Assembly (NCBI GenBank): GCA_001600055.1
Contig: BCIV01000003.1
Span: 67,162 to 131,161 of the forward strand
Source: Filobasidium wieringae
Taxonomy: Eukaryota; Basidiomycota; Tremellomycetes; Filobasidiales; Filobasidiaceae
Length of the DNA stretch: 64,000 nucleotides
Direction of reading: 5' to 3'
Positions 1 to 11,740 of the stretch are shown here, piece by piece (positions within the stretch are counted from its first letter, which is position 1; every line of letters begins with the position of its first letter). The notes beneath the pieces are model-generated. The model had not been told where the DNA came from. It did no database searches and saw only the letters and a program-made list of their open reading frames with translations. The translations under genes were made by a program, and so were the position numbers.

Positions 1-1144
1 TTGGTTGGGATTGCAGCAGTCAATTCCCTCCTCTTCGCTGCTTACGGACAGCTGAAACGATTGGTAGATCCGTTCGGAGATGACCTCACATTAGGGCAGA
101 CGGCACTTGTCGGTGCAGGCGCTGGAGGCATCAATGCGATTCTAGCGAGTCCCGTAGGTGTGGCTTGCAGAATGACTTCAGATTTTATTTCGCTGAGAGG
201 GGTCACCATTCTTGTGTTAGGTCGAACTAGGAAAGATCAGGATGCAGGTGAGCTCGATAATCTGGCATTCAATTCAGGTGCAACACTCATCTCCATTCTT
301 TCACCATACAGGGTCAGGTAGGCCGTATATACCGCTGCCAATCTTTCATGCTCTAGCTCATATCTCCCCCGTCATCTACTGTAGTACGGAGGAAAGGACG
401 ACAAGCGTTTGTCGGCTGCGATCGTCGATCTGTACAAACGGTACGGAGTGAGGCACGGGATCATGCGTGGTTATTGGGTGAGTCCGAGTTACAGTAGGAC
501 CTGGTATCAAAATTGATAACTCGATAAAATTCATAGGCAACTGTGGCACGTGAGATTCCAGCTTATGCAGGGTTCTATACGGGTAAGAGAGGCGATGGCA
601 CTTCGAAGATGTGGCACCTGACCAGAATCTGTTACACAGGTTATGAATACACTAAACGGTCGTTAACGCCTACCGGGTCTGCACCCACTACACCTGTGTA
701 TTTGACTTCCGGTTCGTTCTTAGAATGCTTTCCATCAGTAATCGTTTCCTGACTGATGGTGTGCAACAGGTGCAATTGGGGGAATTTGTTACTGGCTAGC
801 ATCTTATCCATTAGATGTCGTCAAATCTCGCGTACAACTACGGGACGAACCTCCTCGACGGGGTATTACTTACATTGTGGATGAACTTCGGCAGGTCGTG
901 CAACAAAGCGGAGTGTAAGTGAGGTTGAGAACTATTTTCTCGAACCAGTATTGATGCAGGTCGTGAAAATGCGAATAGAAAGGGACTTTATCGAGGAATA
1001 ACGCCTACTCTTATTCGAGCAGTACCTGCTGCTGCGACTACCTTTGGAGCTTTCGAGTTGAGCAAGAGTGAGCGAACTAACAGCATCTCTAGCTCGCTGC
1101 GACTAATATATTTCGGTATATCTAGACTTCATACAGGAAAATAA
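1..1144 (+). CDS. Mitochondrial carrier family protein (partial, 5' end outside window)
   Basis: This is the 3' part of a solute carrier of the mitochondrial inner membrane. After splicing I read a second carrier motif split by an intron (ASP then VELGKIRMQ), a matrix segment ending YGVRHGIMRGYW, then ATVAREIPAYAGFY, and a third signature SYPLDVVKSRVQL followed by GLYRGITPTLIRAVPAAATTFGAFE. The PxDxxKxR-type motif and the G(x)YRG / RAxPAxAxTF pattern are diagnostic for the family. The REIPAYAGFY segment resembles carnitine/acylcarnitine and YMC-type amino acid carriers, but the substrate cannot be fixed from sequence alone. At least six short introns are visible, with GT donors after positions near 152, 267, 480, 590, 700 and 916. 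The stop is TAA at 1142-1144, reached by reading straight on after FELSK. A last intron starting near 1067 is possible and would change only the tail. It converges on the nitrate transporter with 88 bp between stops. Confidence 0.85.
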
Positions 1145-1232
1145 TCTTATCTAAAAGCTTTACAGCGCCATCCGGTTACAATCTCGTCATCCAAGCTGTA
1201 CAAGCTGTATAAAGCAAGCATTGCCACCATGT

Positions 1233-3143
1233 CTATCTACTCATGTATCCTCCTGCCGCTAGTTGAGCCTTGGGAATGGGTGGGATCAAGGTCATCAAAG
1301 TTCCGATGGCCAGACTGCAAACGCCTATGATCCAAGTTCCCTTGTGATAATTGGTGAATCGGTACTACAGAGAGTGAAGTCTATTCAGTACAAGCTGGTA
1401 CCGTGCCAAGGGATATGAAATACTCACGGCGACGGAGAACAAGACACCTCCGAGATTTCCAGTACTACCGACTACTCCGCTCATAATACCGTTGAAACGA
1501 GGATTGACATGAGGAACCAAGGAATAAGCGGCACCTGACAATCAAAATAATCAGGGATCTATTATGTGCAGGAAACGGTGTGGTTACTCACCATTTGCAG
1601 CGTCCATACAGAAAGCCATTGCCTGGATACCAGCCACAAGAGTTACAGGACTCGTTGGGTTGACGAAACCGATCCAGATAAGCATGACACCCTGCATGGC
1701 GACAAGCTATACAGTACATGTATGTCAGCGACTATAGCATGTTACCAGATAAGCATTTGACTTACTCCTCCGTACCAACATTGTTTGCCTTTGGTACCCC
1801 ATCGTGCAGGCACCCAAGCATAGATCCAATCCGCGATGACTCCTCCAAGTGGTCGACTGACGACGTTGAACAGTCCAAAGGCAGCCGCCACTTGTCCACT
1901 CTTGGTCTGACCCCAAGTCGGGAACTTTTGCAAGTACCAAGGTCCCAAGATGGAGTTGACTGCTAACTCACCCCCGAATGAACACGCGTAAGGTACCGCA
2001 AGCATCAGGGTCTGCAGACAGCAGATAGCGCGCAGCGAATCTTTGAGGGAAGGTTTGGGTATGTCTTCGACCTTTAAAGCAGGCTCCGAGGGCGCAATAT
2101 TAGATTCTCCATGCTCCATAGCTTGTACGGTAACCGTTACGTCCGTTTTCTCCTTATCGCTGTAGCCGACTTTGTTGTCCCGCTCAATAGATCCACCTTC
2201 AGAGTCGCTTCGCTCGATAGTTGAGGTTGAATTGGCGTTGTGGTTGAACCTGTCCGCCCAGCTTCCTGTTGGAGTATCAGGACAGAGGAAGAACGAACCT
2301 CCAGCACAAAAGAGCAAAAGGATGGTAGGAACGATGAAGGAGATACGCCATGCCACGTGCGAACTATGGTTCATCCCTCGAAGGCCGTCATACACAGCAG
2401 GCATAGCAAAGTAAGCTACACCAGCCCCAGCGTTACCCCATCCAGCTGCAAAGCCATTAGCTGTACAGGAGAGAACAGAAGGATTAGATCGATACAAAAA
2501 CAGATCGAGGAAAGTAAGTTGGATACTTACCCGTTCCGACGACGTTCTTGTCGAAGAACAAAGTACACCAAGTAAGACAAGGCACAAAGGACGCTCCTGC
2601 GATTCCAACGAAGAACCTGATAAGAAGCAACCCAGTATAGTTCTGGATGGTCCCTGCCAATCCACAAGGTATGGCCGCGGCAAGGAGTACGCATGTCACT
2701 GTTGGAAACGAAAAGACGCGCAGATTTGATCAGCTTGCGGTTGAATATACTGGTCAACCAAGGCGCGAACCACTGACTCGTTTTTCGAGGTCCGTACCGA
2801 TCACAGCAAGGGCCGACAAGGAAACGCATGACCATACCAGCGAGTAGAGCCACGATGTTGCTGTTAAGCCATTGGTTGTTCGTTAATTTGAGGTCAGTCC
2901 GGATGGACTTTGCGAGCGGCGAGAAGCTGTAGCGGCGCAGACCTTGGTGAGTTCAAGCCCGCCGGGCCGAGTGACGATCGAACCAACTTACGAGTACCAC
3001 GAAATGAAACTGCAGAAGAACGAGAGCCAACTGAAGAGAAAGACTCGGCCTGCAGGACAGAACGGATTGATGATCGGGAGTCGCTGAGCCTTGTTATTCA
3101 GCGGATTAATAGGAGGACTTCGAAGGCAGAATAGATTTCTCAT
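1233..3143 (-). CDS. nrtA: High-affinity nitrate/nitrite transporter (NNP family, MFS)
   Basis: A plasma-membrane nitrate importer of the nitrate/nitrite porter (NNP) branch of the major facilitator superfamily. The start ATG at 3143 gives MRNLFCLRSPPINPLNNKAQ, followed by NPFCPAGRVFLFSWLSFFCS, the usual NNP N-terminus. Further on are FLVGPCCDRYGPRK (loop 2/3), the first nitrate signature GWGNAGAGVAYFAMP, a long hydrophilic central loop rich in Ser, Asp and Glu, YACSFGGELAVNS, and the second signature VVGSTGNLGGVLFSVA. The last exon ends TLIPPIPKAQLAAGGYMSR and stops at 1233-1235. Introns are short, with clear GTAAGT or GTGAGT donors near 2993, 1763 and 1590. Fungal homologues are often clustered with nitrate and nitrite reductases; those genes are not in this window. 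The upstream region carries several GATA-factor motifs (separate entry). Family confidence is high; relative affinity for nitrate and nitrite is unknown. Confidence 0.93.
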
Positions 3144-3936
3144 TGTGAATGCTGAGGTGTTTGCAGTTGAAAGACTTCGCTTGAGGGATGGTAACCAGAC
3201 ATTTTGAACGCTTTATATATGCAGCAAACGGCACCTAGCACTTGATACGAGGATGTATAGTCCGCCCCGATCACCGAGATATCACGAATACCAATTGAAT
3301 CATCGCAATTCAATGAAGATAAGCTGAGAGAACGATTTGGCTGTACATGAACGGAGGTTGTCCACCTTGGCGATCGTAATACCTCCAAGAGGTTTCCTTG
3401 GCAGCTTGGCGGGAGAAAATGAGGAGAGGCATTGCTCGGGCTCGGGAGCGGTTGAAAAAGGAGAGGAGTTATCCTGAGGACACAGTGAGATTGCGCGCCT
3501 GTCGTTCTTTCAGGGCTTGATGTGATTTTGCCGATCATCTTCTGAGACCATCTGCAACGGATATGTGGGATCTGCCTTGTAGTCTTGTTCAGTATCCTTC
3601 CTCCGTAGCGCTTCCTCGAAATCAATGACGATCGTTTCGGCTGAACTGTGCTTATCTCTGTATGGATCGTTATCAGTCATGAAACGAGCGCGGATACAAA
3701 TTTGGAGGAAGGGATGCCGTCAAGCTTTCTCACTAGCGAGAATTACTTCCGCCTGCCCAATGGATACCATGCGATTCTCCTTATCTCAGTTGTTCTTCTG
3801 GTATCCTATCTATCATTCTACCTTCCCCACCGAAAATCGACGCATCCCTCGCGGGGCATAGTTGCGCGGATAAAGCTTGCCCCGCAGCAGGAGATCCCTA
3901 GGCTGACCGTACGAACGTTTGTCGGAAGCGCTCTTA
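3144..3936 (-). promoter_or_regulatory. Upstream region of the nitrate transporter, with clustered GATA motifs
   Basis: This 793-bp gap lies between the nitrate transporter start and the stop of the TFIIIC gene, so it should contain the transporter promoter and the TFIIIC 3' region. I see no supported gene in it. It holds the 7-mer AGATAAG (either strand) at 3317-3323, 3651-3657 and 3780-3786, and TGATAAC at 3669-3675. These match the HGATAR core bound by AreA/Nit2/Gat1 nitrogen regulators. No NirA/Nit4-type CTCCGHGG site was seen. Confidence 0.5.
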
Positions 3937-6439
3937 TCAGTCCTGCTCTTCGTCCTCTTCCTCATCATCGATTTCCCCTTCCTCGCTGGCATCCATATCG
4001 ACATCTTCTGCAACCTTTCCCCGAGCTCTTCCAGCCGCACCCCGTAGACGTTGTTCCTGCAGATAGAATTGTTTGAGCCGTAAGCGAGATTGAACGCTTC
4101 ATATAGTATATATCCCAATCACGTACTCGCTGAGCTGCGCTCGATAATGGTCCACGGAAGTTGGTACTGTTGAGAGCGACTTCGTCGAGCGTTTCCTGTT
4201 GTGCTCGACTCTTCCTGACCTTTTTCTTCTGCGCCAATGCAGATTCCAAGTCATAAAGTTCATCGCCCACTTCGGTCTCGAGGTCGGCGGGGAGGTTGGC
4301 GTTGTCATACTCGTAGAATTGAGCGACATGCTCGGCAACCTTTTCAGCCGAATGCTCTTTTCCGTCGATCAGTGCTTGCCACTTGAGACGTAAGATTGCT
4401 TTGATCGCATAGAACTGCCGAGGTTTGTACCATCCGGTTTGATCCTTGAAGAGCAGTTCGCCAACGTTAGCACCGCTCCATAGCGCACGAGTTTAGAAAT
4501 TACCTACGTGCAACGTGTCACTCAAAGCTCGAGGATCCCTGATCAACTTGGCCAATAGTGGATCCGTGACGTCGCATAGCTGATAGTTCGCAATGTCTCG
4601 ATGCAGGACTTTTCCATCAAAAATGTGGCTCTTGCTATTGGCAAGCGAATGTTACTTCATCTCGTCAGCAATAAAATGCTATAAGCGGTAACGCTGAGAC
4701 TCACAGAGGATCGACCTCAAAATCTTCTCCATACAAACCTTTCAGCTTTTCTGCCTGCCATTGACTATCCCTAGGACCGTAATGTCGATCCTGTCCATTG
4801 GCTTTGCTCATTGTCCCCTGATGAGCACGTTCTTCCTTCATGTTTCGGAAATAGATACGTTGATATCTGTAAGAAGAATACTCGTTAGATGGACTATGTT
4901 ACTGCTTGCGGCTGGAGCATTGAACATACAGATGTACAGAAGGGTCTGTACGTGGGTCGTATCCGATCTTGATCAGGTTGTCCCTGAACGGACCGTCCAA
5001 GATGATATACGCCACAGACGGAAGGAATGCATGTTTCCTATGACCAGGGAAGAGAAAAAGAAATCAGTTGAAGCGGGATCCATGAGAACTGGTTGGGCAC
5101 TCGCAGTTGGAACATCCTCCTGATCTCCTCGTCGAATTGATTATGTATGGATCCTCGAGTCCACATCGGCCTCTGATCGAATTTCTGCAAATGAGAGATA
5201 TCATGATCGGATGAAACCTAGGAAACGGTCTCGAGCGGATTTACCTGTCTCGTGATTGCAAGGACGGCTTGATCAATATGAGGTAAGGCGCTCTTGACAT
5301 CTGCAGGAGGTTCGGTTGGAACTCGTAATAACACCAAGCCGGTAGATAAGCATCGCGGTACCTCGTTTTCAAAAAAGATGATACGAGAGACTCATCTTGA
5401 TCCATATGATGCATCGTCCTGAAGTTGTAGAATATGTTCTTTTGCTTGTTAACGTACCGATACGTCTCCTCGCCGGTCACCGGGTTGGTATACGGTTCCA
5501 ATTTGGATTGTATATTGTGCTCATACCTGCGATAAACGTATCATACGTTGAAAGGAAAATGGTAAGAGGTTGTTAGAAAAGATGTCGAAACGAAAGATCG
5601 ACTCACGTGAAGATGGGAGGAATCGCCTGAGTGCTAAAGACCGGAGGAGGGAAAGCGTTGAACAAGCTTCTATACTTGATTTGATCGTCCCATTCAAGTG
5701 ATGTCTCATCTCCCTTGGTACTAGAGTTCACAGTCGCCTCTGCTTCAGGAACTAAAGGAGTACCGGTAGGAACGATGGGTTCTATGTAGTTCTCGTCGAG
5801 AGGTTTGAAATTGAAATTGCTGATCGTATCATCTATAGATGAGTTTCGAGGTTGTGAAGGTCAGCTGACTAACCAAATGAGACAGTGAATTTTGCTACCC
5901 ACAATCCACGGTTTGTAAACCCTCTATGAGCTTGACGATTTCATTATCAGGACTGGGTTGGTATTGATAGTCGGCCATGGCTGTCCGTCCAAAATACTTC
6001 GTGTGAGATCTACATTCGCGGTGAATGAACTTCCGTAGAACTGACCTCTATACCTAACGGTCTGCTTGATAACACCTCGAACGTCCACTTTGTATACTCC
6101 CCCATCTTCTTCTTCTTGTCCCTCTTGAGCCCCCTGCTCGGTCGTTGTCCTCCTCTTCCTCCTTCTTCGGGTAACTTTCATGAGTAATCGATGACATTGA
6201 ACTCGATCCCCAATAACAGGATGTGCCCATCGATTCTCCGGTCGAAACCTTAACTCCAGGTTGGTGGTTTCTTTATTGAACGTCTTGTCCCAATCGCCTT
6301 GCTTCCCTAGAGTTCGCAGAGCTTTTTGAAGGGATCTGGGAGACGGCCCGATAGCTCCAGGATATTCTACGCTTTGCAATGTTTGCGTCCCGATGCTTAC
6401 GGTAGGAGCTATGTCTGAAACGGATTGTGATTCTACCAT
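3937..6439 (-). CDS. TFC1: Transcription factor TFIIIC subunit (TFC1 / GTF3C5 family)
   Basis: A subunit of TFIIIC, the nuclear complex that binds the internal promoters (A box side) of tRNA genes for RNA polymerase III. The start ATG at 6439 opens MVESQSVSDIAPTVSIGTQT, followed by SVEYPGAIGPSPRSLQKALR and LELRFRPENRWAHPVIGDR, matching the conserved N-terminal dimerisation part of Tfc1. A central block reads PMWTRGSIHNQFDEEIRR. Near 5000 the exon encodes a GPFRDNLIKIGYDPRTDP-type segment, the family's GPWR..IR.G.DPR motif. The C-terminus is QFYLQEQRLRGAAGR followed by an acidic tail ending EDEEQD, stop at 3937-3939; acidic tails are usual here. The gene contains about eight short introns. It is divergent from the FKBP gene. 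Confidence 0.88.
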
Positions 6440-6749
6440 GGTGAGGACTATGACAAGATGTTGAATGACCTGGAAAAATGGTGACAGTGCGAATTAAGGG
6501 AAGGTCCACCTGATCAGAATTCGAAATGAGTCCTATGAATCGGTTGTTGACAATGTCTAGCAACAGGTAACCGACAAAATCCGCGGTTTTAGCACATTTC
6601 AGCCATAAATTATCGTTTCCGCGTTATTTAGCCACTAAAGCACAGCAACGACATTCATCCCTATCTCGTCAACTTGTTCTGCACTTGAGATAGCTTCTCC
6701 TTTCATTTTCACACGCACACAGATACACATACCAGTACTCTTATCAACT
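6440..6749. promoter_or_regulatory. Divergent promoter between the TFIIIC subunit and FKBP genes
   Basis: A 310-bp interval separates the two opposite start codons, so it probably drives both genes. The part next to the FKBP start (about 6690-6749) is rich in CA and CT with short pyrimidine tracts, as expected for a fungal 5' UTR. No specific operator was recognised. Confidence 0.45.
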
Positions 6750-7457
6750 ATGAAGCTCATCTCAATCGTTACTGCCCTCTTCGCTGCCGCGTCTGTAGCT
6801 TATGCCGCTACCGCTGACGAGCTCGACATCAATGTCACTCACACTCCTACCGATTGTCCCATCAAGAGCAAGAAGGGCGATCTTCTTAGCATGCAGTAAG
6901 CTCCTCCTGTTGGGCTGTACAAATCTAGTAACATATTTTGAATCGCTTCTGCCTCAATGATGACAGCTACACGGGAACATTGGCTGCGAATGGAAAGGAG
7001 TTTGATAGCTCGAGAGGCCGTAACCGACCCTTTGAATTTACCAGTATGTCTCCGTTTTCAACGCCAGACCATCGAATCGAAAGAACAACAACTGAAAACC
7101 CTTTCGATCATAATTACAGTTGGAAAGGGTCAGGTGATCAAAGGTTGGGAAGAAGGCAAGTCACACCGATTGTTTGAACTATCGATTGAAGCTAATCCAG
7201 TTACATCTATTCGTTCGCATCATATATAGGTCTATTAGACATGTGCGTCGGAGAGAAGAGGATCCTCACTATCCCATCCTCTATGGGATACGGTCAGTCA
7301 CCGTCAACACGCCTTTCGACCGTCTCATCGTGCTAAGAACCTCATCAACTGTTTTCAATCAGGTGATCGAGGTGCAGGTGGAGTCATCCCTGGAAAGGCT
7401 ACTTTGGTATTCGATGTCGAACTTTTGGACATCAAGAACAGGAAGGTTGAATTGTAA
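6750..7457 (+). CDS. FPR2: ER-lumenal FKBP-type peptidyl-prolyl cis-trans isomerase (FKBP2/FPR2 type)
   Basis: A secreted-pathway prolyl isomerase that assists folding in the ER. It begins MKLISIVTALFAAASVAYA, a clear cleavable signal peptide, and continues into ELDINVTHTPTDCPIKSKKG. The FKBP fold is then encoded over five exons: YTGTLAANGKEFDSS, PFEF, VGKGQVIKGWEEG, LLDMCVGEKRILTIPSSMGYG and AGGVIPGKATLVFDVELLDI. The residues lining the usual FK506/rapamycin pocket (Tyr, Phe, Asp, Val-Ile-x-x-Trp, Tyr) are present. The length (about 140 residues) matches FKBP13. The protein ends KVEL, stop at 7455-7457, similar to the RTEL/HNEL tails that retain FKBP2-class proteins in the ER. Five exons with short introns; divergent from the TFIIIC gene. 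Confidence 0.92.
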
Positions 7458-7725
7458 ATCAAACCATAGTCATATACTTATCATGACGATGGATATCTGG
7501 TCGTTCAAACCTGGTTGTTTGGAAGCGCAATCGGAGGAGAAACAGCCTCAGAACGCAGACCTCATCTGATGTACAATACAAGACTTAGACTCCGCTACGG
7601 GCGCGCACTCATATCGGTACAAATTCGGTGGAATAAGAACCTTGTCCAGTTGCCGGCCCAGCAGGATTCACACCGTTTCCTTCCTTCTTCCATATCCCGT
7701 CGTTCTGTTTGAACTTCCATATCAA

Positions 7726-8163
7726 TCATGTCCCCGGCCGAAATCCGACTTGCTTCCCGCCCTGGCTCGCTCGTTTCTGGTAATAAAAACTAGTTCCACT
7801 CTGAGTTCCGCTGACAGTTGGCATCGTTCCCGGTCGCGATACACCTCCAGTATCATGTAAAGTCAAGTAAGGAGGTGCAGGAGTGCTCGGTCCCGGATTC
7901 CCTTGAGGTCGTATAGAGAATTTCGCAACGGATGCAGGAGCGGAGAATGACCCGTTCAATCGAGAGTTGTAGGGGATGTAAGGGGTGGGGGATGGGGTAG
8001 GAGTCAAGTCGAGGCGTTGAGGAATGATTCGGTGGGATTTACATCGACCCCCTAAGAGCCGACATCTCCAGCAGTCTGAGCGCGGAGTGTTATTCGTCAT
8101 TTCGTCAGATACAGGTCGAGCGCCGCCAGGTTTAGGGTTTTGGCATGACATACCCAGTCCCAT
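7726..8163 (-). CDS. Hypothetical protein with a short Cys-rich motif
   Basis: An open frame of 145 codons beginning MGLGMSCQNPKPGGARP. I do not recognise a family. Near residue 31 it has DCWRCRLLGGRCKSH, in which three cysteines and a histidine are spaced like a small metal-binding knuckle, followed by a proline- and serine-rich stretch (TPTPSPTPYIPYNSR) and a basic C-terminus. It converges on the FKBP gene with 268 bp between stops. It could be a single-exon gene, the last exon of a spliced gene, or a chance frame. Its only support is its length and non-random composition. Confidence 0.35.
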   Translation of the reverse strand: MGLGMSCQNPKPGGARPVSDEMTNNTPRSDCWRCRLLGGRCKSHRIIPQRLDLTPTPSPTPYIPYNSRLNGSFSAPASVAKFSIRPQGNPGPSTPAPPYLTLHDTGGVSRPGTMPTVSGTQSGTSFYYQKRASQGGKQVGFRPGT

Positions 8164-10690
8164 CTATCGACCTTGATGATTATTTAATCCGATTCGTTGT
8201 CCGTGATACAGAATTTCAATAAATCGAGTGCTGTGAGAGTCGCCGTTCACGGGCTTGTTGCTGATTCGAATCACGCAACCTCGCTTTCGCTAGTCTTTAG
8301 CAAGTCCCACATATAAGGCAACTTCCTTTCTCAGAAAGGAAGTCCTACAAGAGGGTCAGCTTCCATCAAAGGGAGCACTCATGCTCATGGCGACAGTGGT
8401 AAGAGCCTCGTAAGATCTCCTCTTCCGGCAAGTCCATAGATTGTGGTGTGAAACGCGGGTCGCGCGAGAACGGTGTTTCGTGCAGATGACTGATCGCTGA
8501 GGAAAGGCCTTTCCTGCACTGTGCTAGTCTGATCCGAGTCGGGGACACTGATCTGATTTTCTTGTTTCAGAAAAACGCGCTTCACCTGGTCGACGAAGTT
8601 AAGAACGGATCTTCGCGCTTGACGTTATGCGTACTTTCATAGAGCTTCTATCGGCAAACGTTGAATGATAGCTTTCTGTGGGCAATCTTCCACGCTGGCC
8701 ATGTCGCAAGAGCTACCGTGGGGCTGCCGATGTACGCCAAGAATTTGAGGAACCGAATATATGTGCTGTGACTTATGTCTTTCCTATGAACACGTCTTAG
8801 GATCGGCTGAAAAGGGTCCCGATATCTCGGTTGGGGTTGCCATCATTACACTTTTCAGTCGACGCAAGTATCGACCCAAGTGACAACTATGTTTGTGTAT
8901 CGGTCTGGACGTTTACAGATGAAACTATATCATTGATTTCGAGAAAAAAAGACCAGGCGCCCGATGATAGGCTTTGTTTGGAATCTAAACGTGTTGTCGG
9001 GAGGAAGCTATTGAGAAGTACGGTGGACTTTGGGAGACAGCACTGAGTGATTCATAGAAGTCGTGAACTGTGACCTCTACGATCTGTCTGTTCCTCAAAG
9101 GTTCCTACCCTCTGCCCGGATCTTCATCTGACTTATCTACCCCTATGGGTCAAGGCCACCTGAGCGAAGACAAACGATAATGATACTTGCCGAGATCGCA
9201 TGGTGTCATGCGTTATTAGAGTTTGGAGTTTCGCTTACGCCGTCCGCGCGACAAACACGAGGCTACCCCGTGTTCCTGATTTGCGCCTCGCTGAAACGCC
9301 GTTTGCGCTTTTCACCCGCGTTTTCGTCCAGGGGTGCTGTGGTGAGCTGGCACTCCGCTCACGTCGCTCTCGTCTTCCTGATTCTAGTCAAGAGCTTGCC
9401 TATTGCTCGTTACATGCGTATAGCGTCGAGCGATGAGCCAGGCATTGACTCATCGCGCAGAGCATGCTGTTTGCTGCACGATTGAGGCTGCGATTACGGT
9501 GGCCTATCTCGATGCACGTTGCAGTAAGACCTGAACCAGGGGTTTGATTACCCTTGAATCACAGGCCGTGCAAGAGAAGGCCATCCGGGCGGATACTGGA
9601 GCTTTAGGTCCTTCGTGACGATGAAGAGGCCATCGAACTAGCCATAAACCAGAGGTGAGTACTCAAGCCAGAAGACTCGCTGACCCTTGGCGACATGTCG
9701 ATCATCTTTGGAGAGCGAGACCCAACAGCGGGTTCGCTAGCCATCCTCCAGGCCTTATTCAGCTGGTGTAATCCAACCAAGCAAGGATTCAGATTCTGTT
9801 CGAGCACATGCGCGGAACCTCTGACTGCTATCGCAAGGGTCGCCATACTGGCAGCCCTTGAGGCGGGCTGGACGGCTTTTCGGTTCCTCCGGGTCCTGAT
9901 CGGACTGAGTCTCTGTCATTTGAGATGACGGCCTCTCGTCGTCAGGGTCATCGGCATACAATTCAGTCTGGCAGGCCTAACGATGACTTTCGCGCAGCCA
10001 TGATTGGTCGCGAACGTTCGCCTTGGGACATCGCGAATCAGGTCTCGATCCAAGCAAGATCCCTGCTGTGCAAGGCTCATTAAACGCAATAAAAGGAGTT
10101 TCGTATAGTATCAGATGCGTGGGATCGAGATCGCGGCAGTACCTCTCATACGAACTCGATGAGGGGGATTCGAACTTGAACCCCGCGCGTGTGTTGGTCA
10201 CCTCTATCGTGTGGCGAGCACGTTCAAAGATTTTACTTTGATGACATGTCAAGATGACAACGTCGGCCGGTCAGGCTGTATGACGCCATATTCGTGGACG
10301 AACATTGCCGCGTCTGTCTTGATACTCAGGTGTACAGCATGGCTTTGCAGGCACTCGGTACGGAAGCACAGCATTCATTAGCTGTAGGGCTTCTGGATTG
10401 TCAGAAGCGTCTGGCAAGCGTGTTTGGCGAGCTTCCGGCAGTTCAGGCTGCACGGAATCTAAGTCTTCACCTGTTGATCCTGAACAGGAGGTCCTTCCGC
10501 AATCGGAATGATTGATCGAGATGCAATACACCTTTACGGGATGATACGTGTCAGTCATTCCCAGATGGCACACGGCAGAGTGCTCATCGAAGATCCATGG
10601 TCAAGAATTCCGGAATTCGCTCAACATAAGGATGCATGTTGAACGAAGAGTTATCGGATACAAGATTGCAATCCGAAAAGGAAATACATA

Positions 10691-10765
10691 AATAAAGGGA
10701 CACGCTCTCTAGATACCGTGACGAATGCCTCCCCTATCCCTCTATAGAGCGTGTCACACTTTTAT
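10691..10765. repeat. Short inverted repeat (hairpin-forming)
   Basis: Arms 10699-10713 (GACACGCTCTCTAGA) and 10741-10755 (TCTATAGAGCGTGTC) are reverse complements at 14 of 15 positions. The flanks AATAAA... and ...TTTTATT extend the symmetry to about 24 bp with small indels. A 27-bp loop separates the arms. It may be a miniature element or an RNA hairpin. Confidence 0.6.
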
Positions 10766-11700
10766 TGGTCTACGTGCCATCAAGATTAGCGACGATCAGC
10801 GCTGGGAGCATCAAGATGCGTTAAAGAGGGAAGACCGAACGAACTCTTTGTCTCACGTGGAACCAATTGAGCGATGAACGTATCCTCTCTTGACTTTCGA
10901 ACTTTCGAGCGCTGGACGAGCAATGCATGTTGTCAACCCTCGTTCCGAAACGCAATCAAGCGTGGCACTTACTTCGGTCCGGGTTCATCCCAGCTAGTCC
11001 AGTTCCTTTGTTCTCTTCGATGCTACATGCGGATCCTGAGCGAATAACATGTCCGATCAGGGTTCATCCTAAGTCAGAGTCAGCTCGTTACTCACCTCGG
11101 TATGGTGAAGCCTACTCATTCTAGTCGATCTATCCTCCTGGTGGTACGGCGATCCTGTAATCTTCCTGGCAAAGAGACAAAAACCCTGGTGATGATACAA
11201 CAAACCAAACCTGCGATACTCTTCAAGACGGCACAACAATACAACCTCAAAACACAATCCCTTGACCAAACGGAAGCGCGATTTCATGCGTGCCATGGCG
11301 CGTTGCTCGGATCCGCGAGCTATTTGGCCAAAATATGACGTAATCACTGGGATGGAACGGGTCTGCAACTTGAAGAAGACCATGTTGCCATGTCGACAAC
11401 CTGCCTGCCAGCCAGGAACAATTCGAACTCGACTTCCTTGCTGTCGTCGTGGATATCATGGAGATCTGTAATCGCCGATGCGCATCGCGCTGACGCTCGA
11501 GATGCCACGTCGATTTCGATTCGATGGGCGAAACGGTTCGTGATAGCCGTTCGGGAACTTCCACACCTGTAGGGGATCGTTAGCTGATTGCTGTACGAGA
11601 CTGGGTGGTGCTCGTTCTGCCTACTTCCTGTCCAACAAGATGCCGGCATGTTGTGAGAACGAACGTGCCAGAAGCGGATACAGGCGGATGCAGCGACGAA

Positions 11701-11740
11701 CCTGGCTCGCTGGCTCGCTGGCTCGTTGGTTCGTTGGGCT
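11701..11740 (+). repeat. Tandem repeat, 8-bp unit (CTGGCTCG-like)
   Basis: Consecutive CTGGCTCG / TTGGTTCG units, about five copies, the last two with C to T changes. It lies in the upstream part of the gene at 12088. Confidence 0.7.

Noticed and set aside
3140..3625. 161-codon frame upstream of the nitrate transporter
   Set aside because: It overlaps the transporter start and promoter, has no motif and no splice logic.
10155..10195. Possible tRNA on the minus strand (GGGGTTCAAGTTCGAATCCCCC looks like a T-arm)
   Set aside because: The bases do not form a 5-bp stem around TTCGAAT in correct register, and no acceptor or anticodon arm could be built around them.
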